Below, piece by piece: positions 43,267 to 52,175 of a stretch of DNA of 64,000 bases (position 1 is the first letter of the stretch; each line of letters begins with the position of its first letter). The DNA is taken from the NCBI RefSeq assembly GCF_028649395.1, contig NZ_JAQSUW010000017.1:521719-585718 (forward strand), given 5' to 3'. The stretch is from Pseudomonas sp. Gutcm_11s. GTDB taxonomy: Bacteria > Pseudomonadota > Gammaproteobacteria > Pseudomonadales > Pseudomonadaceae. A program made the position numbers and the translations under genes. A model generated the notes under the pieces. The model had not been told where the DNA came from. It ran no database searches and saw only the letters and a list, made by a program, of their open reading frames with translations.

Positions 43267-44606
43267 ACAAGTGCTTGTCGATCGCCCTCGTGGCGCTGCT
43301 CGCCGCGCCGCTGGTGCAGGCCGAATACGCTACCCAGGTGCCGCTGACGCTGGAGGGCGAGGGCCCCTGGTATCGCCTGGAGTTGCCGCTCGGCATGCAG
43401 ATGGCCGCCAGCCACGCCGACCTGCGCGACCTGCGGGTGCTCAACGCCGAGGGCGAGGAGCTGGCCTATGCCCTGACCCTGGGCAGCGCCTTGCCTGAGG
43501 AGAAGCGCCGCGAGGCCGCGGTGAAATGGTTCCCGCTGCGTGGCGCGGCCGATACCCAGGCGGCGCCGGCCATTCGCGTGCAACGCGGTACCACCGGCAC
43601 CCTGGTGGAAGTAGCGCCGGAGCCGGCGGGGCAGGGCGAGCAGATCCTGCGCGGCTGGCTGCTGGATGCCAGTGCCTTCGACCAGCCGCTGCACCGCCTG
43701 CAACTGGACTGGAGCTCCGATCAGGAAGGCTTCCAGCGTTTCACCATCGAGGCCAGCGACGACCTGCAGCACTGGCAGCGCTGGGAAGACGGGCAGATCG
43801 CCCGCCTGAGCTTCGCCGACGAGCGTGTCGAGCAGCGCGAGGTGGAGTTGCCGGGGGCCAAGGCGCGCTACCTGCGTCTGCTCTGGCAGGCACCGCAACA
43901 GGCCCCGGCATTGCTGGTCGCGCGCCTGGTGAGTATCGAGAGCCAGGACTTGGCGCCGCCACTGGCCTGGTCCGCGGCGCTGGCGCCGACCTCGAGCAAG
44001 GTCGGTGAGTACAGCTGGGAGCTGCCACTGTCGCTGCCCCTGGAACGGCTACGGGTGACGTTGCCGGCCGGCAACGTGCTGGCGCCGGTCAGTCTGTCCT
44101 CGCGCAGCGCCGGCAAGCTGGAGTGGCAGCCGCTGACCAGTGGCCTGCTCTATCGTCTGCCGCAGGATGGCAAGGAAACACTGCAGGACCAGATCGAGCT
44201 ATGGGGCACGCCGGTGCAGCAGCTGCGCCTGCGTGTCGACGCCCGTGGCGGTGGCCTCGGCAGCGAGGCGCCGACGATCCGCGTGGCGGTACGCGGCACC
44301 CAGGTGGTGTTCCTCGCCCGCGGCTCGGCACCCTATTGGCTGGCACTGGGCGATGCCTCGGCGCGCTCCGCGGCGTTGCCGCTGGGCACCCTGATCCCCG
44401 GCTACGAACCCAAACGCCTGGCCACCCTCGGCCGCGCCATCGCGCCTGAGGCCGTGCCGGCAGTGGTGCGTGAGGCGGCCGAAGCCGCGCAGTCCGCCGC
44501 GGACTGGAAACGCATCGGCCTGTGGGGCGTGTTGCTGGCCGGCGTCGCTCTGCTCGGCGGTATGGCCTTCAGCCTGCTGCGCAAGCCGCAGGCCAGTGAA
44601 CACTAG
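43263..44606 (+). CDS. DUF3999 periplasmic protein with C-terminal membrane anchor
   Basis: A 447-residue protein. A signal peptide (residues 1-20, ending LVQA) precedes a beta-rich periplasmic region with galactose-binding-like features (LHRLQLDWSSDQEGFQRFTI, then EASDDLQHWQRW) and one C-terminal TM helix (about 415-435, WGVLLAGVALLGGMAFSLL) before a short basic tail. Matches the DUF3999 family. Its ATG overlaps the DUF2339 stop, so the two proteins are made together and probably form a membrane complex. The ASDDLQHW motif resembles carbohydrate-binding F5/8-type modules, which would fit glycan binding, but this is inference. Confidence 0.85.
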   Translation: MNKCLSIALVALLAAPLVQAEYATQVPLTLEGEGPWYRLELPLGMQMAASHADLRDLRVLNAEGEELAYALTLGSALPEEKRREAAVKWFPLRGAADTQAAPAIRVQRGTTGTLVEVAPEPAGQGEQILRGWLLDASAFDQPLHRLQLDWSSDQEGFQRFTIEASDDLQHWQRWEDGQIARLSFADERVEQREVELPGAKARYLRLLWQAPQQAPALLVARLVSIESQDLAPPLAWSAALAPTSSKVGEYSWELPLSLPLERLRVTLPAGNVLAPVSLSSRSAGKLEWQPLTSGLLYRLPQDGKETLQDQIELWGTPVQQLRLRVDARGGGLGSEAPTIRVAVRGTQVVFLARGSAPYWLALGDASARSAALPLGTLIPGYEPKRLATLGRAIAPEAVPAVVREAAEAAQSAADWKRIGLWGVLLAGVALLGGMAFSLLRKPQASEH

Positions 44607-44699
44607 TTCTCCGAAGCAAGCGCTTGGTGAATTGAGAAGAAAATCACGTTACAGTCACGGCGTTTCAAGCGGTCCAATAACAATCATAAGGACATCACG

Positions 44700-46532
44700 A
44701 TGAAGCGCCTCCTGACTCCGCTGGCAGCCGCCTGCCTGCTCGCCGGCACCGCCCTGTCGGCACATGCATCTTCTTCCCCCTATTCCTCCATGGTCGTGTT
44801 CGGCGACAGCCTGAGCGATGCCGGCTGGTTCGATGATCCGGATGTCGCCGGTGGTCGTATGCGCTTCACCAACCGGGTAGGCCCGACCTATCTGCCGGGC
44901 GAGGCTTTCGGTCCCGTCGCACCGATGCTGCTGGGCTCCCGCCTGGGGCTGGGCGAGGAGGGCCTGGCTGCGGCCAACGATGGTGGCAACAACTGGGCGG
45001 TGGGTGGCTATCGCTCCGATGAGATTCTCGACTCGGTCAACAACGACTACCTGCCCACCACCGGCTTGCGGGCCGACCCCAACGCCCTGTACTACATCAC
45101 TGGTGGCGGCAACGACTTCCTCCAGTTGCGCGTAACCGATACCGCCACGGCGCAGGCCGCCGCTGGGCGTGTGGTCGATAGCGTCGAAGTGCTGCAACAG
45201 GCCGGTGCGCGCTACATCATGGTCTGGTTGCTGCCTGACGTGGGTAAGACGCCGGCCATTTCCGGCACCGGCCTCGCTGCTACCGTTTCCCAGCTGGGTG
45301 TGGAGTTCAATGCGGAGCTGGTTCGTCAGCTGTCCGGCATGAGCGCCGAAATCATTCCGCTGAACATCCCGCTGATGCTCTCCGAAGTACTGGCCGATCC
45401 TGGTCGTTATGGGCTGGCAACCGACCAGGACCTGATCGGCACCTGCTTCGACGATTGTACGGTGCAGAATCCGGTCTACGGCATCAACGGCACCAACCCC
45501 GATCCGACCAAGCTACTGTTCAACGATGGCGTGCACCCGACCATCGCCGGGCAGACGCTGATCGCCGACTACGCCTATTCGCTGCTGTCCGCGCCCTGGG
45601 AAGTCAGCCTGCTGCCGGAGATGGCGCATGGCACCCTGCGCTCGCACCAGGATCAGTTGCGCGCCCAGTGGCAGGCGGACTGGGAGGCCTGGCAGGCGGT
45701 CGGTCAGTGGCGGCCTTTCGTCAACGGTGGCGGCCAGCGGCTGGACTTCGATACCTATGGTGGCAGCTCCGACGGCAACGGCTACAGCCTCAACTTCGGT
45801 GGCAGCTATCGCCTGGATGACGCCTGGCGCGTAGGCCTGGCTGCAGGCCTGTACGAGCAGGACCTGGAGGCCGGCGCGGCCGACTCCGACTACAACCTGC
45901 GCAGCTACCTGGGCACCGCCTTTGCCCAGTACCAGCAGAACCGCTGGTGGGGCGAGCTGGCGGCCAGCATCGGCTACCTGGATTACGACGACCTCAAGCG
46001 CAAGTTCGACATGGGCCCGGCCACTCGTAGCGAGAAGGGCGATACCGACGGCGACCTGTGGAGCCTGAGCGGTCGTGTCGGTTACGACATCGCCCAGAGC
46101 GTCGACAGCCAGTGGCACCTGAGCCCGTTCGTCAGCGCCGACTATGCGCGGGTCGAGGTGGATGGCTACTCCGAGGACAGCTCCAGCGCCACCGCGCTCA
46201 ATTTCGGCGACCAGAAACGCAACTCCAAGCGCCTGGGTGTCGGCCTGCAGGGGCTGTTCGACCTGAACCAGCAGACCCGCCTGTTCGGTGAAGTGGCGAT
46301 GGAGCGCGAGTACGAAGACGACGCCACCGACGTGGACATGTCGCTGCGCAGCCTGCCGACCATCGGCTACACCCTCGATGGCTACACCCCGGACGACAAG
46401 ACCTGGCGCGCCAGCGTCGGTGTCAGCCACAAGCTGGCTGCGGGCCTGTCGCTGCGCGGTGCCTACACCTACCGCAACGCCGACGATCAGGATCAGCAGG
46501 GCATCAACCTGTCCCTGGCCTGGGACCTGTAA
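44700..46532 (+). CDS. estA: Esterase autotransporter EstA (GDSL, type Va secretion)
   Basis: A 610-residue outer-membrane lipolytic enzyme. A signal peptide (1-23, cleavage near AHA) precedes a GDSL hydrolase passenger (about 27-320) with S37 in FGDSLSDAG, block III GGGNDF and the D276-x-x-H279 pair in NDGVHPT. A 12-strand autotransporter beta-barrel (about 330-610) follows. In P. aeruginosa EstA is needed for rhamnolipid production and motility. The chain ends SLAWDL rather than with the usual terminal Phe. AAGGA precedes the ATG. A hairpin follows the stop. Confidence 0.95.
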   Translation: MKRLLTPLAAACLLAGTALSAHASSSPYSSMVVFGDSLSDAGWFDDPDVAGGRMRFTNRVGPTYLPGEAFGPVAPMLLGSRLGLGEEGLAAANDGGNNWAVGGYRSDEILDSVNNDYLPTTGLRADPNALYYITGGGNDFLQLRVTDTATAQAAAGRVVDSVEVLQQAGARYIMVWLLPDVGKTPAISGTGLAATVSQLGVEFNAELVRQLSGMSAEIIPLNIPLMLSEVLADPGRYGLATDQDLIGTCFDDCTVQNPVYGINGTNPDPTKLLFNDGVHPTIAGQTLIADYAYSLLSAPWEVSLLPEMAHGTLRSHQDQLRAQWQADWEAWQAVGQWRPFVNGGGQRLDFDTYGGSSDGNGYSLNFGGSYRLDDAWRVGLAAGLYEQDLEAGAADSDYNLRSYLGTAFAQYQQNRWWGELAASIGYLDYDDLKRKFDMGPATRSEKGDTDGDLWSLSGRVGYDIAQSVDSQWHLSPFVSADYARVEVDGYSEDSSSATALNFGDQKRNSKRLGVGLQGLFDLNQQTRLFGEVAMEREYEDDATDVDMSLRSLPTIGYTLDGYTPDDKTWRASVGVSHKLAAGLSLRGAYTYRNADDQDQQGINLSLAWDL

Positions 46533-46545
46533 GCCACACCCATGT

Positions 46546-46570
46546 CCACGGCCCTGCAACGGGGCCGTGG
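46546..46570 (+). terminator. Hairpin after estA
   Basis: CCACGGCCC / GGGCCGTGG, a 9-bp perfect stem with a 7-base loop, lies 13 bases past the estA stop. There is no T-run, so termination is possible but not assured. Confidence 0.45.
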
Positions 46571-46685
46571 CACTGAACTTCCTGCATGTCGCCATCCTCT
46601 CATCTGCTGTCGGTTTCGGCAGAGGCGCCGAAGCCTGCAAACGGTTAAACTGCCGCCGATTTTTCCAAGCTTCCGGAGCACCTCC

Positions 46686-47696
46686 ATGTCGCGCGTCACT
46701 CTGAGCCGCTACCTGATCGAACAGACCCGTAGCCACAACACCCCGGCCGACCTGCGCTTCCTCATCGAGGTGGTCGCGCGCGCCTGTAAGGAAATCAGCC
46801 ATGCCGTTTCCAAGGGCGCCCTCGGCGGCGTGCTCGGCAGCATGGGCACCGAGAACGTGCAGGGCGAGGTGCAGAAGAAGCTCGACGTGATCTCCAACGA
46901 GATCCTGCTGGAGGCCAACGAGTGGGGCGGCCACCTGGCCGGCATGGCTTCCGAAGAGATGGACAACGCCTACCAGATTCCGGGCAAGTACCCGAAAGGC
47001 GCCTACCTGCTGGTCTTCGACCCGCTGGATGGCTCCAGCAACATCGACGTCAACGTTTCGGTCGGCACCATCTTCTCCGTGCTGCGTTGCCCGGACGAAT
47101 ACCTGAGCCAGAACGACAGCCTGGACGAGAAGGCTTTCCTGCAGCCGGGCACCAAGCAGGTCGCCGCCGGCTACGCCATCTACGGCCCGCAGACCATGCT
47201 GATGCTGACCCTCGGCGACGGCGTCATGGGCTTCACCCTGGATCGCGAGATGGGCAGCTTCGTGCTCACCCACGACAACATCCGCGTGCCGGAAAGCACC
47301 GCCGAGTTCGCCATCAACATGTCCAACCAGCGCCACTGGGAAGCCCCGGTGAAACGCTATGTGGACGAGCTGCTGGCCGGCAAGGAAGGCCCGTTGGGCA
47401 AGAACTACAACATGCGCTGGATCGCCTCCATGGTGGCCGACGTGCACCGCATTCTCACCCGTGGCGGCCTGTTCATGTACCCGCGTGACGCCCGCGAGCC
47501 GGAGAAACCCGGCAAGCTGCGCCTGATGTACGAGGCCAACCCGATGTCGATGCTGATCGAGCAGGCCGGTGGTGCCTCCACCAACGGTACCCAGCGCATC
47601 CTCGACATCCAGCCGGAGTCCCTGCACCAGCGCGTGGCGGTGTTCCTCGGCTCGAAGGAAGAAGTCGAGCGCGCCACGGCCTACCACAAGGCCTGA
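46686..47696 (+). CDS. fbp: Fructose-1,6-bisphosphatase class I
   Basis: A 336-residue gluconeogenic enzyme hydrolysing fructose-1,6-bisphosphate. Motifs are VQGEVQKKLDVISNEIL, the metal-binding VFDPLDGSSNIDVNVSVGTIF (D, D and E ligands nearby), RWIASMVADVHRIL and GKLRLMYEANPMSMLIEQAG (substrate binding). The ATG at 46686 with GGAGC upstream gives the family start MSRVTLSRYLIEQTR. The DUF924 gene begins two bases after its stop. Confidence 0.97.
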   Translation: MSRVTLSRYLIEQTRSHNTPADLRFLIEVVARACKEISHAVSKGALGGVLGSMGTENVQGEVQKKLDVISNEILLEANEWGGHLAGMASEEMDNAYQIPGKYPKGAYLLVFDPLDGSSNIDVNVSVGTIFSVLRCPDEYLSQNDSLDEKAFLQPGTKQVAAGYAIYGPQTMLMLTLGDGVMGFTLDREMGSFVLTHDNIRVPESTAEFAINMSNQRHWEAPVKRYVDELLAGKEGPLGKNYNMRWIASMVADVHRILTRGGLFMYPRDAREPEKPGKLRLMYEANPMSMLIEQAGGASTNGTQRILDIQPESLHQRVAVFLGSKEEVERATAYHKA

Positions 47697-47698
47697 GC

Positions 47699-48301
47699 GT
47701 GAACGCCTGGCAGCCGCTGCTGGACTGGTGGTTCGGTGCTACCGAAGCCAGCGCCGGCGAGGTGGCTGCCCGGCGCCAGGGCCTGTGGTTCGGCTACCGT
47801 GCCGAGCAGGATGACGAGGCCCGTCGCCTGTTCGGCGAGCCTTGCGCTGCGGCGCTTTCCGGTGGGCTGCAGGACTGGGCCGAACAGCCGCAGGGCTGGC
47901 TGGCGCTGATCCTGCTGCTGGACCAGTTGCCGCGCATGATCCACCGTGGCACGCCGCAGGCATTTGCCGGCGATGCACGCGCCAGGGCTCTGGTCCGCCA
48001 GGGGCTGGAGCGCGGCTTGGCCGAGCAGCTGCCGGCCATCCAGCGGGTCTTCGTCTATCTGGTGCTGGAGCATGCCGAAGATCTGGCGCTGCAGGACGAG
48101 GCGCTCCGCCTGTTCACTGCGCTGCTCGATCAGGCTTCTGCCAACGAATGCCAGCTGTTCGCCAACTATCTCGACTTTGCCGGACGCCACCGCCAGGTGA
48201 TCCAGCGCTTCGGTCGCTTCCCCCATCGCAACGCGATTCTCGGCCGCGGCTCCACGGCGTCGGAGCTGGCCTTCCTCGAGGAACCTGGCTCACGCTTCTG
48301 A
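47699..48301 (+). CDS. DUF924 family protein
   Basis: A 200-residue all-helical protein of the DUF924 (TPR-like) family. Visible features are LDWWFGATEASAGEVAAR, FGYRAEQDDEARRLFG, LALILLLDQLPRMIHRGTPQ (a hallmark of the family), FVYLVLEHAEDLALQDEAL and the C-terminal GRFPHRNAILGR, the most conserved motif. It starts at GTG two bases after the fbp stop, so it is probably cotranscribed. Biochemical role unknown. Confidence 0.88.
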   Translation: MNAWQPLLDWWFGATEASAGEVAARRQGLWFGYRAEQDDEARRLFGEPCAAALSGGLQDWAEQPQGWLALILLLDQLPRMIHRGTPQAFAGDARARALVRQGLERGLAEQLPAIQRVFVYLVLEHAEDLALQDEALRLFTALLDQASANECQLFANYLDFAGRHRQVIQRFGRFPHRNAILGRGSTASELAFLEEPGSRF

Positions 48302-48375
48302 GGTCCGAGGGGCGCAGTCGGGCTGGTCCTGTGCCAAGCTCTGCTGCACTGTCCCCGTCTTCTGGAGCTCTCCTC

Positions 48376-48630
48376 ATGTCGCTGCGCAATCTCGCTGTTC
48401 TCACCGCCTGCCTCCTGCTCGCCGCCTGCGGCAAGATCAATCAGGAGAACTACTCCAAGCTCAAGGCCGGCATGGCCAAGAGCGAGGTGGAGAGCATGCT
48501 TGGCAGCCCCACCGAATGCTCGGGCGCCGTGGGCCTGACCAGCTGCACCTGGGGCGACGAGAAGAGCTTCATCAGCGTGCAGTTCGCCGGCGACAAGGTG
48601 ATGCTGTTCTCCGGTCAGGGCCTGAAGTAA
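48376..48630 (+). CDS. Small DUF3862 / OmlA-like lipoprotein
   Basis: An 84-residue lipoprotein. The signal peptide has lipobox LLAAC (cleavage before C19). The mature part, INQENYSKLKAGMAKSEVES followed by MLGSPTEC, resembles SmpA/OmlA/BLIP-like domains (K-I-x-x-G-M-x-x-x-E-V) and ends FAGDKVMLFSGQGLK. Two cysteines (in PTEC and TSCTW) may pair. The residue after the lipid Cys is Gly, so outer-membrane sorting is expected. Function unknown. Confidence 0.82.
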   Translation: MSLRNLAVLTACLLLAACGKINQENYSKLKAGMAKSEVESMLGSPTECSGAVGLTSCTWGDEKSFISVQFAGDKVMLFSGQGLK

Positions 48631-48687
48631 CTCGCTCGTTCTGCGCCAGCCGTGGTCGAAAGCGCACAGCCTTCGCGGAGATTCGCC

Positions 48688-49224
48688 ATGCGCCCCATCC
48701 TCCTGTCTCTATTGTTCGTCCTCGCCGGTTGCGCCGGCTCGGGCGAGCCCGATCAGCCGCCACAGACCGCCGGCCAGGTCGACCTGCAGCGCTACCAGGG
48801 CACCTGGTACGAGCTGGCGCGCCTGCCGATGTTCTTCCAGCGCAACTGCGTGGCCTCCGAGGCGCATTACCGCCTGCAGGAGAGCGGCAGCGTCGCGGTC
48901 ACCAATCGCTGCCGCACCGCCACAGGCGAGTGGCAGGAAGCGCTTGGCGAGGCGCGGCTGCAGCAGGAGGGGCGTACCGACAAGCTGTGGGTGCACTTCG
49001 ATAACTGGTTCAGCAATCTCTTCCCCGGCCTGACCCGGGGCGAGTACTGGGTGCTTTACCTGGATGCGGACTACCAGACCGCGCTGGTCGGCCATCCGAA
49101 TCGCGAATACCTGTGGTTGCTGTCGCGCTCGCCGGAGGTCGCCTCGGCGGTCAGCGAACGCCTGCTGGCCGAGGCGCGCAGCCGTGGCTACGACACCGCC
49201 GAGCTGGTCTGGCGCGAGGATTAG
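48688..49224 (+). CDS. Bacterial lipocalin lipoprotein (Blc family)
   Basis: A 178-residue outer-membrane lipoprotein with lipobox LLFVLAGC and a lipocalin fold. Lipocalin motif 1 is YQGTWYELARLPMFFQRNC, followed by TNRCRTATGEWQEALGEARL, WYVL-type strand YWVLYLDADYQTALVGHPNR, and REYLWLLSRSP (motif 3). Blc proteins bind fatty acids or lysophospholipids. The ATG at 48688 has GGAG upstream. Its last bases overlap the stop of the convergent DUF2141 gene by 4. Confidence 0.93.
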   Translation: MRPILLSLLFVLAGCAGSGEPDQPPQTAGQVDLQRYQGTWYELARLPMFFQRNCVASEAHYRLQESGSVAVTNRCRTATGEWQEALGEARLQQEGRTDKLWVHFDNWFSNLFPGLTRGEYWVLYLDADYQTALVGHPNREYLWLLSRSPEVASAVSERLLAEARSRGYDTAELVWRED

Positions 49225-49649
49225 CGCCTGCCGCGCAGTTTCACCACGATCAGCGTATCGCCGCTGCCGTGCTCGAACAGGCACTGCGGTGGCTTCGGTT
49301 TGCCCTTGAACAGCGCAGGATTGCTCGAGAAACCCACCGGCTCGCGCGGCACGCCACGTGGGCTGAGGGCCAGCGTGCCGTCGCCGTCGAGGTCCTGGAA
49401 CAGCTGCACGGCGTAGCGTCCTGGCGGCACATCGGTCAGGCGCAGCTCCGTCTCGCCGCTCTGCAATTGGCGCAGGATCTGCCCATCCCACTCGGGCTGA
49501 TCGGCCGGCACCAGGGCCAGGTGCAGCGCGCCGATGGCCTGTTTGCCCTCGACCTTGACCAGAATGTCTCCGGCGCGCGTCTGTGAACTGACGAACAGCA
49601 GCGTCAGCAGGCACGGCCAGGTTACGGTTTGAAGAAATCGCTGTGGCAT
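49221..49649 (-). CDS. DUF2141 exported protein
   Basis: A 142-residue secreted protein. A signal peptide (MPQRFLQTVTWPCLLTLLFV, cleavage near QTRA) precedes a beta-sandwich with LTDVPPGRYAVQLFQDLDGD, GTLALSPRGVPREPVGFS and a C-terminal VVKLRGRR, matching DUF2141 (D-x-D/N-G-D-G and G-x-P-x-E-P-x-G-F-S motifs). The N-terminal start at 49649 removes a non-signal extension. It is divergent from the flavodoxin-like gene of the lipid cluster by 32 bases and may share its promoter region. Function unknown. Confidence 0.85.
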   Translation of the reverse strand: MPQRFLQTVTWPCLLTLLFVSSQTRAGDILVKVEGKQAIGALHLALVPADQPEWDGQILRQLQSGETELRLTDVPPGRYAVQLFQDLDGDGTLALSPRGVPREPVGFSSNPALFKGKPKPPQCLFEHGSGDTLIVVKLRGRR

Positions 49650-49681
49650 AATCCGGCCATTTTGCAGGGAATTGGCAAGGG

Positions 49682-50599
49682 ATGCGTCAGGTTTTAGTGG
49701 TTCATTTTTCACAAACCGGCCAGTTGGATCGTCTGGTCCAATCGGTATGCGTGCCCCTGGAAAATGACCCCGGCGTGCAGGTCGACCATCTGCAACTGCA
49801 GCCGGCGCAGCCCTTTCCCTTCCCCTGGCCGTTCCTCGGCTTCTTCCGCATCTTCCCTGAAACCGTGCTGATGCGCCCGCAGCCGCTGCTGCCGCTGCAG
49901 GTGGACGCGGGCAAGCGTTACGACCTGATCATCCTCGCCTACCAGGTGTGGTTCCTCTCGCCGTCGCTGCCGGTGACCAGCTTCCTCGCCTCGCCGGAGG
50001 CGGCCAAGTTGTTCAAGGACACCCCGGTGGTGACCCTGATCGGCTGCCGCAACATGTGGCTGATGGCTCAGGAGAAGATCAAGACCAAGCTGACCGAGCT
50101 GGGTGCGCGGCTGGTCGACAACATTGCCCTGACCGACGCCTGCGGCACCGCCGCGAGCTTCCTGGCCACCCCCCTGTGGATGTTCACTGGCCGGCAGAAA
50201 CCTTATTCCTGGGTGCCGCGCGCCGGCATAGAAGAGGGCGAGATCGTCGCTGCCAGCCGCTTTGGCGAGGCCATGGCGCGCCGCCTGAACGCCGACCAGC
50301 TGCCCATCGAGCAGCCCATGTTGCAGGGCCTTGGTGCCGTGCGTGTCGACGAGAAGCTGATCGGCAGCGAGAAGGTCGGCAACCGCAGCTTCCAGCTGTG
50401 GAGCCGCCTGCTCTCGGCGCTCGGCCCGCAGCAGAGCGCACGCCGAGGTGTCGGCCTGGTGGTTTACATCGTCTTCCTGATCTGCCTGATCATCACCGTG
50501 GTGCCGCTTGGCGCCCTGCTCAAGAAACTGCTGGCTCCGCTGTCCAGGGAACGGACTCTGCGTGAAAAGGCCTACTTCGCCGGCCCGTCCGGCGAGTGA
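49682..50599 (+). CDS. DarA-like flavodoxin-fold protein with C-terminal membrane anchor
   Basis: A 305-residue protein. The first beta-strand and loop VLVVHFSQTGQLDRLVQSV is a flavodoxin/NADPH-FMN-reductase phosphate-binding motif, and YDLIILAYQVWFLSPSLPVT is the second flavin-side strand. Near the C-terminus GVGLVVYIVFLICLIITVVP is one TM helix. Related sequences are labelled dialkylresorcinol condensing enzyme (DarA) in Pseudomonas annotation. It is followed after 20 bases by a DarB-like KAS III, as in dar loci, but no DarC aromatase/regulator is nearby. Suggested role: redox or cyclisation step on a membrane-associated acyl product; unproven. Confidence 0.78.
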   Translation: MRQVLVVHFSQTGQLDRLVQSVCVPLENDPGVQVDHLQLQPAQPFPFPWPFLGFFRIFPETVLMRPQPLLPLQVDAGKRYDLIILAYQVWFLSPSLPVTSFLASPEAAKLFKDTPVVTLIGCRNMWLMAQEKIKTKLTELGARLVDNIALTDACGTAASFLATPLWMFTGRQKPYSWVPRAGIEEGEIVAASRFGEAMARRLNADQLPIEQPMLQGLGAVRVDEKLIGSEKVGNRSFQLWSRLLSALGPQQSARRGVGLVVYIVFLICLIITVVPLGALLKKLLAPLSRERTLREKAYFAGPSGE

Positions 50600-50619
50600 A
50601 GTGACCCGAGGAATTCAAC

Positions 50620-51771
50620 GTGGCCAATCCCGTCTTCATCAACCGCATCAGCGCCTACCTGCCGTTCGACCCGGTCGACAACGAGCAGATGGAAGAGCGC
50701 CTCGGCTTCGTCGGCGGCCAGCCGTCGCGGGCGCGGCGCCTGGTGCTCAAGCGCAACGGCATCCAGAGCCGCCACTACGCGATCGACCCGGCCAGCGGCC
50801 AGCAGGCGATGAGCAACGCGCAGATCAGCGCCGCCGCCATCCGTGACCTGCAGGCGCCGGGGTTCGATCTGGCTGAGCTGGACTGCCTGGTGGCCAGCAC
50901 CTCGTCGCCGGACCAGACTATGCCCGGCCACGCGGTGATGGTGCACGGCGAGCTGGGCAGCCCGCCCAGCGAGGTGGTGACCACCGCCGGCATCTGCCTG
51001 TGCGGCGTGACCGCGCTGAAGTACGCCTACCTTAGTGTCGCCAGCGGCGAGAGCCGCAACGCCGTGGCCTGTGGCTCCGAAGTGGCTTCCGCGCTGATGC
51101 AGGCGCACAACTTCGACGCCGAGTACGAGCGTCGCGCCGCCGAGCTGGAGACCCACCCGGAGATCGCCTTCGAGAAGGACTTCCTGCGCTGGATGCTCTC
51201 CGACGGCGCCGGCGCCGTATGGTTGCAGGGCCAGCCCAATGCCCGCGGCCTGAGCCTGCGCATCGACTGGATCGACATCCTCTCCTTCGCCGACCAGATG
51301 CCGCCGTGCATGTACGCCGGCGCCGAGATGGAGGAGGGCGGCCTGACCGGCTGGAGCCGCTTCGCCGCCGACGAGCGCAACCGCCGCTCGGTGATGGCGA
51401 TCAAGCAGGACGTCAAACTGCTCAATGACAACATCGTGCGCGTCACCGTGGTCGAGGCGCTCAAGCGCATCTTGAACAAGCGCGACCTGCGCGTGGCGGA
51501 CATCGACCACTTCCTGCCGCACTATTCCTCCGAGTTCTTCCGCGAGCGCCTGGCCGAAGGCCTGGCCGAGGCCGACCTGCCGATTCCCCAGGAACGCTGG
51601 TTCACCAACCTGACCAGCAAGGGCAACACCGGCGCCGCCTCGATCTTCATCATCCTCGAGGAACTGTTCAACGGCGGACGCCTGCGCAGCGGCGAGCGCC
51701 TGCTCTGCTACGTGCCCGAAAGCGGCCGTTTCTCCAGCGCATTCATGCATCTGACGGTGGTCGGCCAATGA
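50620..51771 (+). CDS. DarB-like beta-ketoacyl-ACP synthase III
   Basis: A 383-residue thiolase-fold condensing enzyme. Active-site residues can be read: nucleophile Cys in TTAGICLCGVTALKY (C126 or C128), H301 in DHFLPHYSSEFF and N336 in NLTSKGNTGAASIF. The long insertion between strands (about 170-260) and the N-terminal extension are larger than in FabH, as in DarB-type enzymes that join two long acyl chains. GTG start at 50620 with AGGA 7 bases upstream. Its stop overlaps the next gene by 4 bases. Substrates unknown; the dedicated ACP at 54.9 kb is a likely donor. Confidence 0.88.
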   Translation: MANPVFINRISAYLPFDPVDNEQMEERLGFVGGQPSRARRLVLKRNGIQSRHYAIDPASGQQAMSNAQISAAAIRDLQAPGFDLAELDCLVASTSSPDQTMPGHAVMVHGELGSPPSEVVTTAGICLCGVTALKYAYLSVASGESRNAVACGSEVASALMQAHNFDAEYERRAAELETHPEIAFEKDFLRWMLSDGAGAVWLQGQPNARGLSLRIDWIDILSFADQMPPCMYAGAEMEEGGLTGWSRFAADERNRRSVMAIKQDVKLLNDNIVRVTVVEALKRILNKRDLRVADIDHFLPHYSSEFFRERLAEGLAEADLPIPQERWFTNLTSKGNTGAASIFIILEELFNGGRLRSGERLLCYVPESGRFSSAFMHLTVVGQ

Positions 51772-52175
51772 AGCTTGACGAGGTTCCCCAGGATCACAGC
51801 TCCACCTACGGCGGCCACAGCAAGCTGGTCTACGCCGTGGATGCCGAGGGTCACTACCAGCGCGCGCAGAGCGACGGCTGGGACACCGAGGCCTACGCCA
51901 CCCAGCTGGCCGTGGCTGAGCTGGAGGCCCAGGAAGCCGAGGCCGAGACGGCCTGGCAGCGTGGCGAGCTGTCGCCGCTGAAGTGCCTGATGTATCGCTA
52001 TCGCCTGGACGAGCCGGCGCTGGCGCAGATCACCGGGCTGTTCCAGTGGCGCATCCGCAGGCACTTCCGCCCGGCCATCTACCGGCGCCTGAGCGCCGCC
52101 ATCCTCGCCCGTTACGCCGAAGCCTTCGGCCTGCCGGTGGAACAACTGATCGGCTACCAGAAGGCCCCGGCATGA
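51768..52175 (+). CDS. Conserved-looking 135-residue protein with XRE-like C-terminal helices
   Basis: I do not recognise the family. Residues 1-35 have the sequence DHSSTYGGHSKLVYAVDAEG, an apparent small beta unit. Residues 40-75 are an acidic Ala/Glu helix. Residues 83-132 (LDEPALAQITGLFQWRIRRH, then LSAAILARYAEAFGLPVEQL) have the length and spacing of an XRE helix-turn-helix, including the closing A-x-x-F-G-[LV]-x-x-x-x-L pattern. It overlaps the genes on both sides by 4 bases, so it is a fixed part of the operon. Could be a regulator or a structural helper. Confidence 0.75.
   Translation: MKLDEVPQDHSSTYGGHSKLVYAVDAEGHYQRAQSDGWDTEAYATQLAVAELEAQEAEAETAWQRGELSPLKCLMYRYRLDEPALAQITGLFQWRIRRHFRPAIYRRLSAAILARYAEAFGLPVEQLIGYQKAPA

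Noticed and set aside
45513..47687. 724-codon antisense frame across estA and fbp
   Set aside because: It spans two well-supported plus-strand genes and their spacer; no motif or ribosome site.
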